A stretch of DNA of 64,000 nucleotides, from assembly GCA_037074765.1 (NCBI GenBank), contig JBAMDO010000041.1, positions 1 to 64,000 on the forward strand, in the 5' to 3' direction. The translations under genes were made by a program, and so were the position numbers. The notes below the pieces were generated by a model, which made no database searches, had not been told where the DNA came from, and saw only the letters and a program-made list of their open reading frames with translations. This document shows positions 11,950 to 24,758 of the stretch, piece by piece (the stretch's first letter is position 1; each line of letters begins with the position of its first letter). The DNA is from Mansonella perstans (Eukaryota; Nematoda; Chromadorea; Rhabditida; Onchocercidae).

Positions 11950-14900
11950 TCAGCACTTGATGGTCGTTTCACTCTCTTTTTCTATACCAGATATTAGTTC
12001 CCGGCAAATCTCAGGCGTTATCTGATAATGATTTTGTACCTAAAATAGGGCGAAATTAGTTTTTTTTTCTTTTTTTTTCATTGTATTTAAGTAAACTGCA
12101 TAAAAGCAGTGGAACTTGAAGTCATGAAAACTACCATGTCTTTAATGAGGTACATTTCTACAAAATAAAGCTAGTTTAGTACTGTTCAAGCAAATTTAAA
12201 GCAATTACAATTCAAATCGTTATGAAAAGAATGAACACTGAAATTTCTATTCAGTGAAAGCTTACTTTTATTAGTTCCATCAAAGCTACACGCTGCTCAG
12301 CGCTAATATCGCTTTTATATCGCCGTGCGAAAGCTAGAAGTGACTGATGCCAAAGAACAGGTAACTGTCGTTCTTCTATTCGAAATCTAAAAAAACAACT
12401 GCAATAAGCCATACCGTTTTGAATGTAATTCAGCCACTTTCTAATTCAGTAATTCAGTCAATGTAATTTAGGTACAGATATTACTCGAATCAGCTGCACG
12501 AAATTCAATAATTTTATATTGTTTACCTTAAAAAATGTTTTACCAATGCATCAATGGCTCGGTATGGCAAAGCATATTTTTTATCAATTAGTATCCTCAA
12601 AAATAGCGAATTCGAGCCAGTGTATTCCATATTTGCGATCTGAAAAAGATACGGAAAAATAAAAGACGATTGAAACCAAACGGATAACTTATAAACATAT
12701 TTCAAGAAGCTAAAATGTTCAAATTTTTCACCTTAAGCATCGCGACTGCAGCATGCATCATTGGTATTGATGCTTTTGCTACCACTGCACCGAAAATCGT
12801 TGCCTCACGTAATGTACATGTTCCTGACTGTAAAATTAATTCATTTGTATTCTTTATTGTATAGAAACCATTTGATCCTTATTTTTCCTACTTTACCCAA
12901 CATTTTGTTATTGCAACTCATCACTGTGGAAAAACTGGACCAAAAAGCTTTTTTACATTGAAAATGATGAATTTTTTCATTATCTCAGCTCTCTCAATCG
13001 TGGAAATCTCATACAATCAATTTTATTCAGTCATTTCTTTTTATGTGTTACTGAAACGCCTTTGTTTCTAAGGAACTTTTAGCAGCGGGAGATAAATTAC
13101 TTCGCAAAGTGGTAGAAGAATTCCTTTGAAAAAAGCTTGCGGCTTATAAACTGCCTTATGCAAAGCTTGAAACAAGTGGAAATTGAGTTTCTTGTATTCA
13201 TCAATATCATCTCTCAATCGCGGCAACAAAATCAAATTGTAAAACCTGTAAAAAAAGTATGTCTTGAAATGCATTTATCGAGTTGAACATCGAGATTGCA
13301 AACAATTTTAACAAAAAAAACCAAACTCTTTTCTATGCTGAAACAAAAATTTCAGGTATCACGCACAATGAAGTGCTCTGAAAAACACAAAAGAGAAACA
13401 AGTCCACACAAGTTTCGAAAGCGCTGACTAACCTTTGACACATTTTGGTATGAAGACTTGACGCAAATATTCTGGTTGCTTGATACATAGCTGCTGCTGA
13501 CCATTTATCAGGATTCGTAAGGCTATAAAAAAGTTCAACAGTCTGGCATCCTAATCCTGATGTAATATTTCTGAACTCGGTATTTTATCGGAAAAATTTG
13601 AGGAACGATTTGAATTTTTTTGATCTTGAATAATCCCTCAGCATTAAGTCTCACTGTTTTCAGAAAAGCAAATTGTAAATATACCATATCAAAGCTTACT
13701 ATAACAATTGTTCCCAGTTCATCATTTTTGGAAGAACTTTAAAAGCCTTGGGTATTTTACCACTTCGATAACGAGACAATACTAAACCGATATCACGATA
13801 CATTTCCACAACTGCTGGATCCAACTGTTTTATCTAAAATTAATGGAAAACAATCGGAAGAGCTTTAACACATGCAGTATTCCCGACCTTCTCATTCAAT
13901 ACTAAATTTGCAAGCTATTATTTATGTAAAAACCCTGTCAAAATTCTTTTTGAAAAAGATACCACAAAGTCATCATCTTCCGGACACACTGACCGCAATT
14001 CAAGTTCCGTTTTTTTCTTTTCAATCTTTTCAATTATTATATCGTTAAGTGTCCGTGATGTAGCGTCAGTTTTTGACATAAACTTCTCGACTGCCGCTTC
14101 ATCTTCTGGATTTATTTGCTGCAATAAATCACAGTAATATAAAAGTTCATTATTGATGAATTTCTCATAAATATAAGAAATAACTGTTGCGCATTCTCTC
14201 CTTTCTTTCTTTTTCTTTCTCAACCGTAATTCTGTAGTGACTGTATGAATTTAATTTAAAATTCATTTGTTGAAATTTCACCAACATAAAAGATTTACAT
14301 TTAATTAACAGACTTGGATATTGGTCATTTTCAACAATAATTATTGAAAAAAATATGCACTAACCAATACAGCATCGTCATAATCCTCATTATCAGAGAT
14401 GATATCGTCGTCCGACAGAGAATTTAGCGAATCGTTTCCAAGGCTTACTTTTCGTATCCTTAAATCATCAACTTTGTAATGACTACAGCAAGACATGATT
14501 TCTGCTCGTAGTTCATGATCCAAAAAAGCTTTCCAGAAATTTTCTATTTCGAAAGTTACAGAAAATTGTAAAAAAAAAAACTCAAGAGTAATGACAAAAT
14601 ATTCTACTACTCCTTATGAATGTCTCAATAAAAAGGTCTTTTATTAGTATTTCATACTCTCTTATACACTATTGCATGATTCCTAAATGTAAAATAAAAT
14701 CAGTGAATGCTATGCTTATGTGAAATCATGTAGAAACAAAATAAATCGTTGAGTGAAACAAATCTATTACCTTTCTAATGCATCCTCCTGCATCAAATCC
14801 TTTGTTTGTGTTTCTGCCATTGCTTCCATATCTTGTTTTTGCTTCCAAGCTGTTTTAAGAATTTTACTTGATAGCGACTCATCAATATACTGCAAAACAA

Positions 14901-15250
14901 AAATCATATGGCTCAAGAAATAAGTAAATGAAATAAATATACGAAAGCAAATTATTGCGCAAAAAATTTAATTAAAAATATTATTGTCTTCTATATTATA
15001 TCCTATGTAGAAATTTCATGAAACAGAATGTTAGCAATTTTAAAAATTAACGTAAATTAACGTAAAGCTGATTTGTATAATATATTTTTACCTCATCATC
15101 CTGTTTAGTTCGTTTCAATTTTCGCTGCTTGATACGTGTTATAGAACGTCCACTTTCACGTTTACTCTGTTCAATTTGCACATCCAATGGAAGTGCTGAC
15201 TTAGAAACTAAATCACCACTACTTGATTTCAATTTCTTTGATTTGCCCAT
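11950..15250 (-). CDS. byn-1: Bystin, 40S ribosomal subunit maturation factor
   Basis: Eleven exons close in frame to 438 residues, almost the length of human bystin (437): 15250-15092, 14889-14771, 14458-14365, 14118-13963, 13833-13700, 13522-13433, 13245-13101, 12827-12732, 12639-12527, 12386-12266, 12039-11950. The N-terminal third is charged (lysine-rich start MGKSKKLK, acidic run around residues 110-124), as in the family. The core is highly conserved: [75 protein letters not shown] and [20 protein letters not shown]. Bystin (yeast Enp1) binds the 20S pre-rRNA particle and is needed for late nuclear and export steps of the small subunit. The third-exon acceptor (TTTAAG) is weak but required by phase and by the family alignment. 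The start codon abuts a CTACAG acceptor, suggesting trans-splicing. It is probably the first gene of the bystin/mrpl-3/fsn-1 unit. Confidence 0.94.
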
Positions 15251-15256
15251 CTGTAG
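15251..15256 (-). other. Splice acceptor abutting the bystin start codon
   Basis: On the minus strand the bases CTACAG immediately precede the bystin ATG. This fits a spliced-leader acceptor with a zero-length native 5' leader. An alternative is a cis-spliced non-coding first exon further upstream. Confidence 0.45.
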
Positions 15257-15556
15257 ATTTTTTACTCTTCAAAAATTTCAACAAAATAATCAAAGAACGA
15301 TCGATCAATCTCTACCTCCTTCTCCTTTCTTCTCTCTCAAACTCCTTTCTAGGAAATAGATATTAGATTCAACGAAGTTTGCGCATGGTCCATTAGATTT
15401 TGAATGGTCCATTAAATTTGGAACTCATTGCAATAATTTCATCCAACTTCAAGTAGTAACTTCTACGGTAGAAATTGACGTAAGATTTTTTTGCTAAACC
15501 ATGAAGAAGTGATATTAATTAGCTTAAATTAACAAACAAAATAATATATCGCATTA
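15257..15556. promoter_or_regulatory. Shared divergent promoter region, bystin / C-type lectin
   Basis: About 300 bp separate the bystin start (minus strand) from the start codon I infer for the lectin gene (plus strand). No open frame is present. A region this short between divergent starts must carry regulatory sequence for both genes, unless the lectin start is further upstream. I cannot point to a specific factor site. Confidence 0.4.
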
Positions 15557-18500
15557 ATGCATTATAAACTATTTCATATTGTTTTGTTCTTCGTACTAAC
15601 ATTGCAGGTGTCAAAAAATTTGAAAGACTAAAGAATAAATTTGAAGCATTTTGAAATTCATTTTCAGCATAAACTTTTAGCTAATCAAAATAATCGATGG
15701 AATTTGGGATGTCATTAGAGTATACTATTATACAGTAATCGATACTTCTTATATCAATGCATAATTAATGGTAATGAAGACTGAAAAATATGATAGGAGC
15801 GGTACTTTTTTGTACTTACTTAAAAAAATCTCTTTCATGTGCACAGAAAGCGATCTCTTTAAATGTTTGAGTTTTTTAAATTTTATTTAAACTTAATATT
15901 TAAAATAGTTCTCATCAATAGTACAAAGAGAATTTCTAAAAAATTTGCATAGCACTAATGTTTCAAAAATATAAGTGTTGAAAAAAGTAAAATTTAAATA
16001 ATTGTTTCAAATGTATAAGTTTCTGGCGAGCCGATCACTTTTTGTCTTGGTTCGGAATAATAATTATTTTTCTTTAAGTCTTCACGATTTTATTTTGGTG
16101 TACAATTTTTCAATTATTTTTTGCTAAAATTGAATCCATACTTTAAATTTTCATTTCTTCATCAAGTATCATTATTGTGGTACAAAAAGTATCCCAGAAA
16201 TCTAGAGTGTATATGTATATTAATTTTACAAAAAATTATTATTAGATTTGATCATTTTATTGTAAAAGCATTAATCGAATCAAAAATATTGCTTTATTAA
16301 TGTTTTGCATTAATAAAGCAGATACATTTGAAAAGCAATCTAAAATTGGAAAAATAGCAATAGGAATGAATGAGTAGGATTTATAATTTTATCCTGGATG
16401 GGAATCAGTGCTAGTTACTTAAAGAAATAAATGTTTGTCCAATTATTGATACTTTAATCTACTGGACGAGTACAAATATACACGTAGGACATGTAGAGAT
16501 TTAATTTACAAATCTTGATCTGATTCAATTTACACAATTTACACATCTTGACATTTGCGAACTGGATAGATTATTCTTAGAAGTTGCAGGTTGTAGCTAT
16601 GCAAGCTGGAAAATATGAAGGGATGATTTGCTTCGATGGGACATTGGACTGGTCCCAGGATCTTGAAAGAACAGAATCGCCATGCTTTGCTGTTGCAAAA
16701 GTGGGATAATTGCTATCAAATTGCATAAAACTATACGTACTTCGGCACTTCATCTAAAGTTTAGTTGTCCTATTAAAGGTGAATTTGCCTATGGACTGGA
16801 ATGAAGCAAGTAATTATTGCAAAGGAATTGGTGGACAGTTACCAACACCGACTGATAATGATAAGCGTCTGCTGATGAAAGTGCTTTTTGGAACTAGTAT
16901 GTTGTAATCCACCTCCATCACAACTAAAACTTCCGATCCAAAGAGAAAGCAGTATAGAACGCGCATTATATTGCGAATTTACCGGCAGATGAGAAGTTCT
17001 ATTAATATAATTTATGAGATTTTATTTCAGTTCATTGAGCTGAGCTTGTCGAAGATAACTGTTACCTATGTATTGTAACCTTATTATTAATTACACTTTT
17101 TGCCGTTATCAATCTTGAGATGTAATGATTTCGCACACCTAAAAAATTTGCGCGATCTCTAATGAATTCTCGATTGGAGAAATAAAATTGAAGTGGAGAG
17201 GATTGAGCATAAAATTAATAGAAAAATAATATGGGATAGTATAAAATGACGTAGAGGACATTTGAAATTAAAGTGATAAAGTTATTACAGCCATAATTTG
17301 AATAACTTGTACAACTTTACATAACCTCAGAAACAGAAGTACATCTTGGATTTTTCAATGAAAAAGAGAAATGGATGCAAATACGTGATGGCAAAAAAAA
17401 TATTTCTGATATGAAAGGCGTTAAGCCGTCATCGGAAATACTGAAGGCAAAACTAGTGGGAAATGATATTGGTATGTTTTTCCTTATCTTTTACCACATG
17501 TAAAGTTTTTCATTGAATTTTATGAAATACATTAAGCCATCACTATACTATGATCAACTTTATACATTCATTCACTATCTTATAAATGAATTAGTGACTC
17601 GAAAATTGTTTACTTTCATTAAATATTTCCGGTGTCATAAGAATATCACTTTAGTTTCCTGCCATACAGACAGTGATTACGCTTGAGGAAGTGATAAAAC
17701 ATTTCAATATAAAACGGTTTCATATGTTAGCTTTGTCTTGCGTCAAAATATCAATTCGATTTTTAGTTTACAAAGCAGGTTCAAAAAAGGACAAACTTAA
17801 TCTAGTGGCATGCGAACATCGATACTCAGCTCGTTAGTTTTTCAACGTTTTTGTTCAGATCAGTGCTGTAATTATTTTATGAAAAAAATATTAAATATGT
17901 AAAGTTCAGAAATGTTTGGAGATTTCTGGGAATGGAACGCCATTCTTTTCAAAACGAAGATGTATTCTGATCTCTTCTTGTCATATTGCATAGTTTTTCA
18001 GTATCAGTTATTGAGAAGCAGGAGTGTGATGACGGATTTGTGTTGCTTGCGATTAACAATGCTTCAAAATGTTACTTATTCCATGAGTTCTCAAATCCAT
18101 TAACGGTTTGTTATTTATTGAACGGATTTAAAAGAAAAAAAAACTGTGAGCGGCAGGATTTTTAATCTTTATTTCTTTAACTTTCAGAAGTACTTTTTCT
18201 TCTGGAAGTCACATTTAGTTCATTTTCGAATGCTTCGGGTTGAAAACAAAGAATATTTTTGAAGCTCTCGCTTTTGCAAACACCAAAAAACACCATGTCT
18301 TCATGCATTTTCTCGCATATGATCAATTGTTAGCTCTATCCTTTGCATGCTCATTCGTCAATTCGTGCAATATAAACAAATTCTTTTCAAGATGTTAAAA
18401 TACTTTTCACAAAATTTATTTAAAAACATTGTTTCTAATTTCAGGATGCTAGTGATTTTGAAGCGGTTTCGAGTTATTGCAAATCTCAAAATGCTGAATT

Positions 18501-20654
18501 GTTTAGACCGATCGACTCGGGCGATCTTCAGATCATGCAAAGTAATGGCTCGGAAAGAGTGGATGTTCCATTTCGGGATTTTTTTTTGTTCCCACCACTA
18601 CTAATATATGTTTCTATTTTCGAGTACTCCCTCAGTTAGTGTGAATTAGTGATGACAAGTAGGAACAGTAATGCTTAAGGTTAAAGAAGCCAGTTATACG
18701 TTTCTAAGCATCGAGCATAAAATTATATATTTATTGCTATCGCTGGACACTTCTTTGCCACTATTCAGAATGTTGCCACTGAAGAAAGAACAATTATGTA
18801 TTTGATAGATTAGCTTTATGACCGTCGTTATTATATCGCTTGAACAAAATTTCTTTTGATACTTTTCAGTAATTCCCTTCTATAATAAATTAGAACATAC
18901 GTAAAGTAGGTAAGTGTACGTAGGAGTTACTGAGAATGTGACTCGGAATTTCAGGACTAATTTGAATGCGCATAATTTTTAGTATGCAGTATTTTCTTAA
19001 TTTGGATAATCTATGCTGCAGAAATTTTCTAAAATATTTTGGAAAAAATTTCATATGCTTGAAAGATATGTGTGATAAATATCGATGACATATGATACAT
19101 GTTATTGATGTTTCCCCATATTATCGCATTTATCTTCAGATTTTCTATTTAAAATGATTCGATATAGGAACACGAAGAAATTTTTTTCTGATTCGAAAAC
19201 CTTTCAAAACATATTAAAATAATGAATAACTTTCACAATATAAATAATTCAAAATTTTTTGGGAGTTGCTTTTCGGTATCACTATACATTGCTATTGTAA
19301 CAGCTTTAATTATAAGTGAAAATTTTCCATTTCTTTCAGAAATTGGTGAAGCATCAGGAGGCTTTGCCACACTATCTTTGTCCAATTCGTCCAAACACAC
19401 TTATCCACAGTATGGTTATATTAATCAGAAAGTCGAAAAGGCTGAGGAAGAACCCGTAACAGTTGCTGGTTATAAATTTTCAACCGTTGGAGTAAGATGC
19501 TTGTTTCTTTCGTTATTAGTGAAATTGAAAATGAAATGTGTTTTAAATAAATTTTTGAAATTCATCGTTTGGAAGCCTTTGAATGACTGATTAAACGTAG
19601 GCGCACCTTTCATAGTACAAGATAGTTGAAAAAGAGCAAATAATTTATATTTCGAAACTGCGCAAAAGACTTCCTTGTCTAAAGCGAGAAGATATTCTCA
19701 AACAAGTTCATTATTGTGCATTTTCTGCAAATTTCGCAATTTTCGGGTTTAAATTTTTTCAGATTAAAACCATCACTTCAAATTCTACAAAAGCACTTTG
19801 TTTTATGCTGCGATTGCCCGGCGATTGTTAGTTTCTTGAAAATATTTTTGAGCAACTTCTATATTTCCTTTTTTTGTCCTTACGTCGTTTATCTCTCTAA
19901 TTCTTTCCCCATTGAAAAATCTGGAAGATTTAATAAAGAACTGTGGAAATTATTATCCAGAAGTTAGTATCACTCAAACGAGATTGATGTTGTCATTCCA
20001 AATATTTCTTACCTTTGAAGTATGCGATGTTCGGTAAATAGTAACAGCTCCAATCAAGAAGATGATAAACGAAGTAAAAATATGCTTTTTTGATCTGCAT
20101 TTCAATCCCATACCAGATTTAAGTTAAAAAAGAGTTTAAAGAAATCTTTGAAGAGGAACGAGGAAAGGAACGGAACTTGTATAAAGGACTTATAAATTTT
20201 ATGGTTTTGCAAAAAAAAAGCTCACGCAGTAATTTAACAAATTTTTAGCAGTCATCCAAAGCACCTGCGAAATGAATTCTGATTTTGCTCTTTGCGTTAA
20301 AAATTGTTAGTTCTTTTGTTTCAAAAACCATAGAATTTTTTTCATCGTTTACTTACATTTTTTGTTAGAAAACGACTCGTTGAAACACAAAGGTAATTAG
20401 CTAATTTGTGAACAGTCGGCTTGAAATATGTTCATATTGCAGCACAACCCATGAAAATGGAAAAGGATTTTGATATTTTGGGGACGCAAGACGTCATTAT
20501 CACCGATCTGGAGCCAGAGATAACAATGAGGGAAATTGATGATTTGTCATATCTTGGCGTAGCACCTGAAGCAAAGCGAACAGTCAGAGTTCTTGCTATT
20601 TCATCCATTCTTCATCATATCGTTATCTCTATTGTCTTATTCAACATTTTATAA
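15557..20654 (+). CDS. Membrane-anchored C-type lectin domain protein
   Basis: Nine exons close in frame to 380 residues: 15557-15607, 16590-16700, 16779-16896, 17331-17471, 18002-18105, 18445-18634, 19340-19491, 19763-19826, 20443-20654. Exon 1 encodes a signal peptide (MHYKLFHIVLFFVLTLQ). A C-type lectin-like domain follows: CFDGTLDWS, CFAVAKVNLPMDWNEASNYC with GGQLPTP, then a WMQIRDG-type segment. A second half-domain has SKCYLFHEFSNPLTDASDFE and VSSYCKSQNAELF, then breaks off into a hydrophobic stretch (FFLFPPLLIYVSIFEYSL) that looks like a membrane segment. The remainder would be a cytoplasmic tail rich in Glu, Asp and Thr (e.g. DFDILGTQDVIITDLEPEIT). The C-terminus is again hydrophobic (VLAISSILHHIVISIVLFNI), which may be a second anchor or read-through past a donor at AGA|GTTCTT. 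The calcium/sugar EPN or QPD motifs are not visible, so sugar binding is uncertain. The domain family is sure; the exact 5' and 3' ends are moderate. Confidence 0.7.
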
Positions 20655-21147
20655 ACTGCATTATGATTTCAATTTAAATTAATAAATTTAGAGCTGTTTT
20701 TCTAGATGTAAATTATATCATCACACTTTCATTTTTTCTCTCATATAGACAAAAAAAGCGCATTAGCATTGTCACGGAAAATTACGGCTTTGTTATTCCG
20801 AAAAGTTAGATGATGACATTTAAATGATATTAAAAGGAAGATTTATCTGACTTTCGTGGAAATAGAGCTCAAAGAATCACCTGGACAATTACTCAAGTTA
20901 ATTGAATACAAAATGTACAAATACTTGAGTATTATTCAGAATGATTCAAAAAATGTAAACGAATGAATCTTGGTAATAGTAGAAAGTCATAGAGCCATGG
21001 ACATATAAAAATCTTGACTGCATTGTGGAAGTCACAAAATGAATAAATTGGACTACAATGGCTACTGATGAATTGCGAGGTCATGTACGATAACATTCCT
21101 TGTCAGTTCATCATTTTGATCAGTGAGCTTGCATTGAACGGCGATAA

Positions 21148-24100
21148 ATGATGGAATGTGTTGTATGCAGCAAAATTCTTTCATTAGAAAAGATTCTTCA
21201 ATTCACTCCTTGCTTACATGCCTTCTGCACGCATTGCGTGGAACAGTGGAGAAGCTTACGTAAAGTTGATTCTTTTGAATTACTCCTTCATTTACCATTA
21301 ATACCTTTTAAAATGATTCAAATTAATAAAGTTTCGTGAGGTAAATATTTCAGACAGAACCAAATTCAAGAAGCTCATACACTTCTCAGAAAACTATTTC
21401 ACCTATGGTCGGTTTTCAAATTTCTAATAAAAGCTAATGAAGTGCAAACAATATTATGCTTTTGTTTCATATTTTTTTCATCTGACCATACTTCTAATTT
21501 AAAGAAAGAAATATTTCATTCAAAATTTAGTTCTTATTTGTTTGCTTCTACAATGGAATTTGAACAAATTATACAATGATAAAAGCTTGACCTTTCACCT
21601 TGCTTTCTCTCTAAATTTATCGTAAATGAATCAGATTTGTCTTGCATCGAATTGCTTCTCACTGTTTGATGAAGAATACAGTAGACGTTTGAATTGGAAA
21701 TATTGCGACAGTCAATTCTGTTGTCGGTTAGCATTCTCAGTGATAACTTGTTCCTAACAAAAATCAACCTCTCAGGAAATTTGCTTTCTGTCGGAATAAT
21801 TCCATTTTTTTGAATGTACTATTGTAACAGAAAGCGAAACAGAAATTCTTGCATCATAATGAGTAATGTTTTTTGAATGTACTATTGTAACAGAAAGCGA
21901 AACAGAAATTCTTGCATCATAATGAGTAATGTTTGGTGTTTCTTTTCAACATCTTCAATGTTTTGTCTTTTCAAGAATTAAACTTCACCCACTATTGGTA
22001 ATATAAATTTAAATTCATTACGAATATGATGATACAGTATTATGAAATTAACCTTATTTGTATTCTCGTTTTTTGACTCATTACCATTTATAGGAATCGC
22101 TGAATGCTAATCTCCCAACTAATGGATAAATTTCTTTGCCAAACTTCACAACTTCACATAAATGGACATTTTTGTTTTTTATTATTCTTTAAACTAGTTG
22201 TAAATCAGTTTTTGAAATTTCAGACAACTTTCGGCAGTTCCATTGGAATGCTTGCCATGCAAACATAATATTTGTTCAACGTGCATGGAGGAATATAAAC
22301 AATTACCCAGTCCCGGTTTGTCTGTCCATAAATTCCCCCTGCAGTAATCCAAATAATATTATATGTACTAATGTAATCTGTCAACAATTCCCAAAGATCA
22401 TCCACATTTTATCTTTCTATGTGGAAAGTAATCGGTGTTTTAGTTTGTCCAGCAGAAGAATGCGCATCGAAGGCATTCGAAGCAAGCGAGCCTCAGTTAT
22501 GCGATGGTCTTTGCAAGAAAGAGTTGCAGGAAGGCGAATATACAACGACAAATTGCTGCCAAGCAAGGATATGTTTCGATTGTTTCGAGACGCTATTTGG
22601 TCGTGAATATTCTCCAGGTACGATTTTAATTTTTCAAAGTTTTTTCTTTTGAAAAATCTAAACTTCAAACTTTGAACTATTAAAAGCATACAATGCTTCT
22701 CAAAAACTTTACCAATTCATTTCTAGCTTTTAAAGATTTTTTTACGACGTACAGTTTTACTGTGTAGGGAAGAGGTGGACTTTTCATAATTAAAGTTCAT
22801 TCTAGATATTTTAAGACGAAACAACATATTTTTCAGATGTTGAAGCAAAATGCCCTACTACTGAATGCCTTAGATATTCTAATGTAAGTGAAACTGAAGC
22901 GGTGTATTTTTATTAATTATTGTAATTAAAATGCTTACCTTTTGAAAGTGAGAAGTATTTTGTTCTAGGAAGATGAATTTATCAAAATCACTGCCTAGCA
23001 ATTTAATAACGGATTATTGTAAAGACAATTTCAAAAGTGCTATCTTTCTTTTGAAAAGTACGACTATCCATTTCAATACCAAGTGCATTTATCAGACAGC
23101 GCGATGCCAAGCTGGATTAAATTGTAAAAATTTGCCAGTTATTGGATTCCCATCAAAAAATGAATGCGAACATGCTATTTGTATGCAGTGTCTGGAGAAG
23201 ACGATCGATGAATGTGATTCTGCTGGTCAGTTGTAACATATTTCCAGCATTTTTGTCTAGAAAATGAACTTTGACAACTTCATGAATAATATACGCGCGA
23301 ACACTAAAATTTCATGAAATTCTTCACATTACAAGTTTCGTTTTCATAACGACGAGAATTAAGGTTCCCTGCCACGTTGTCCTAATGGATTATGCAGTGC
23401 ATTGTATAGTACGGAATCTGTAATTGCCATGCGTGCAATGCTGCCAGGAAAATCTGCATTCTTCAATAAACTTTCACTGGATAACAACTATTGCTATACG
23501 ATCAAGGATGAAAGAGTTACTGTTAGTAATAATACAGTGTTATTCCCGTTGTGTGTTATCCTTATGTTCATAATTACATAAACAAGTATGCTGAAATTAT
23601 TCAGATCATTACCATAAAAAGTCTTAGAAGATCCTTGCAATTTGCAGAGAGTACATTTCTTAGTTATACATTTACGTATATGTATATATTCTTTCTTTCA
23701 GCCAATAAAGTTTTCGTCAAATTTTAAATCGAAGCAGAGATGCTTTGAAATTGATGTCAAATTAAGTGATGGTAGTGAGAGTAAAAAACTTTTATTCGAC
23801 CGAATAGGAACAATTGCTGACTTGGTGCGGGAAATAAGAAGGGAGCTGAATATCGCTCCAGAAGAAAAGGTTGAATTAACTTCCTTCCTTTTTCTATTTC
23901 AATAAAAAGAAGTTCTATTCTCGGTCAAGTACTAATCGCAATAATTTAGTATCCCTTATTGATATCTTTTTTTGTTCCAGTCGAACTCAATAGCTGTTTT
24001 TTCATTAACAAAAGTGCTTTCTTTATACAATCTTGGAAATGCTTTATATCTGGAAAGTCACACCGGGAAGAGCCTAAACTATATAAACACCTTTTTTTTA

Positions 24101-24758
24101 TAATCCATCTTCTCTTTATCATACCCTAAATTCGTTATCACATTGTTCTTTCCTGAGAATTACCACTCGTTCTGGACTTTATATTTATCTGACGCGTTAA
24201 TCCTGAAGAAAGAAGCCATACTTTGTCTTGTTATTATAGCATTTCCAAGATTGAAGACATAATGCACTCGTTTTCCTTTCAGTTTGCATTATCACTTTTA
24301 ATATGGCTAGTTTTTGCGATTCATCTGCATTAGATACCTGGTTACTTCAGGCTGTACCTTAATCCATTTTTACTTCTCGCTCCATTCATTATTCCTCTTC
24401 TGAATCTTTGGTTCTGTCGATGAAATCCCAATAGTTATTATTATCGAATTATTCTACACTTCATCTTATTTTACCTTGATGCTTTTGTAATAAAGATATC
24501 TCAGAGATTTCGTAGGTCTACGGATATTACTTGACACGATCGATAAATGGTGAAGAAACGGATGAAGATAGCTATTCCGGTAAACCGGATGACGATATTT
24601 ATTCCGATAAACCAGCCAAGAAATTGGAATTAAGTGGAGAATCGATTAATGAAACCGTAGAAAAGCTAAGCCTTTCCACAGCGATTACAATTGTAGCTGA
24701 TATGTCTGGAATCGTACAAATTAAAAATGACATTGCATCAAGTGATACAGGAATCTGA
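21148..24758 (+). CDS. Tandem RING-like zinc-binding protein with ubiquitin-like C-terminal region
   Basis: A first RING-type exon starts at 21148 (MMECVVC, then TPCLHAFCTHCVEQW; donor about 21256). Seven later exons are in phase with each other: 22224-22315, 22444-22617, 22837-22883, 23096-23225, 23364-23521, 23702-23869, 24516-24758. The core C-x-H-x2-C-x2-C occurs in CLHAFCTHC, CKHNICSTC, CQARICFDC (His replaced by Ala) and CEHAICMQC; the last three are followed by a C-P-containing C-x4-C (CPAEEC, CPTTEC) or CPNGLC. Exon 23702-23869 reads like a beta-grasp/ubiquitin-like fold (RCFEIDVKLSDGSES, DLVREIRRELNIAPEEKV). The C-terminus is acidic (DEDSYSGKPDDD). I do not recognise a named family; RING-type cores suggest a ubiquitin-pathway E3 or zinc scaffold. 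The join between the first exon and 22224 is unresolved (phases 1 or 0 against a phase-2 acceptor), so an intervening exon is missing from my model. Confidence 0.68.
21806..21934. repeat. Direct tandem duplication, 2 x 63 bp, in an intron
   Basis: The block beginning TGAATGTACTATTGTAACAG at 21811 recurs almost exactly at 21874, a 63-bp period, through GAGTAATGTTT ending at 21934. It lies in the long intron between the first RING exon and 22224, and the near identity suggests a recent event. Confidence 0.85.

Noticed and set aside
14459..14523. Extended bystin exon 3 reading further upstream
   Set aside because: The upstream acceptors all give phase 1 while exon 2 ends in phase 2; only the TTTAAG acceptor at 14459 restores the frame.
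18635..18639. In-frame TAG as the end of the lectin gene
   Set aside because: The TAG lies inside a donor-like GTTAGT, and splicing there leads through three further exons that all join in phase. The stop remains a possible alternative end.
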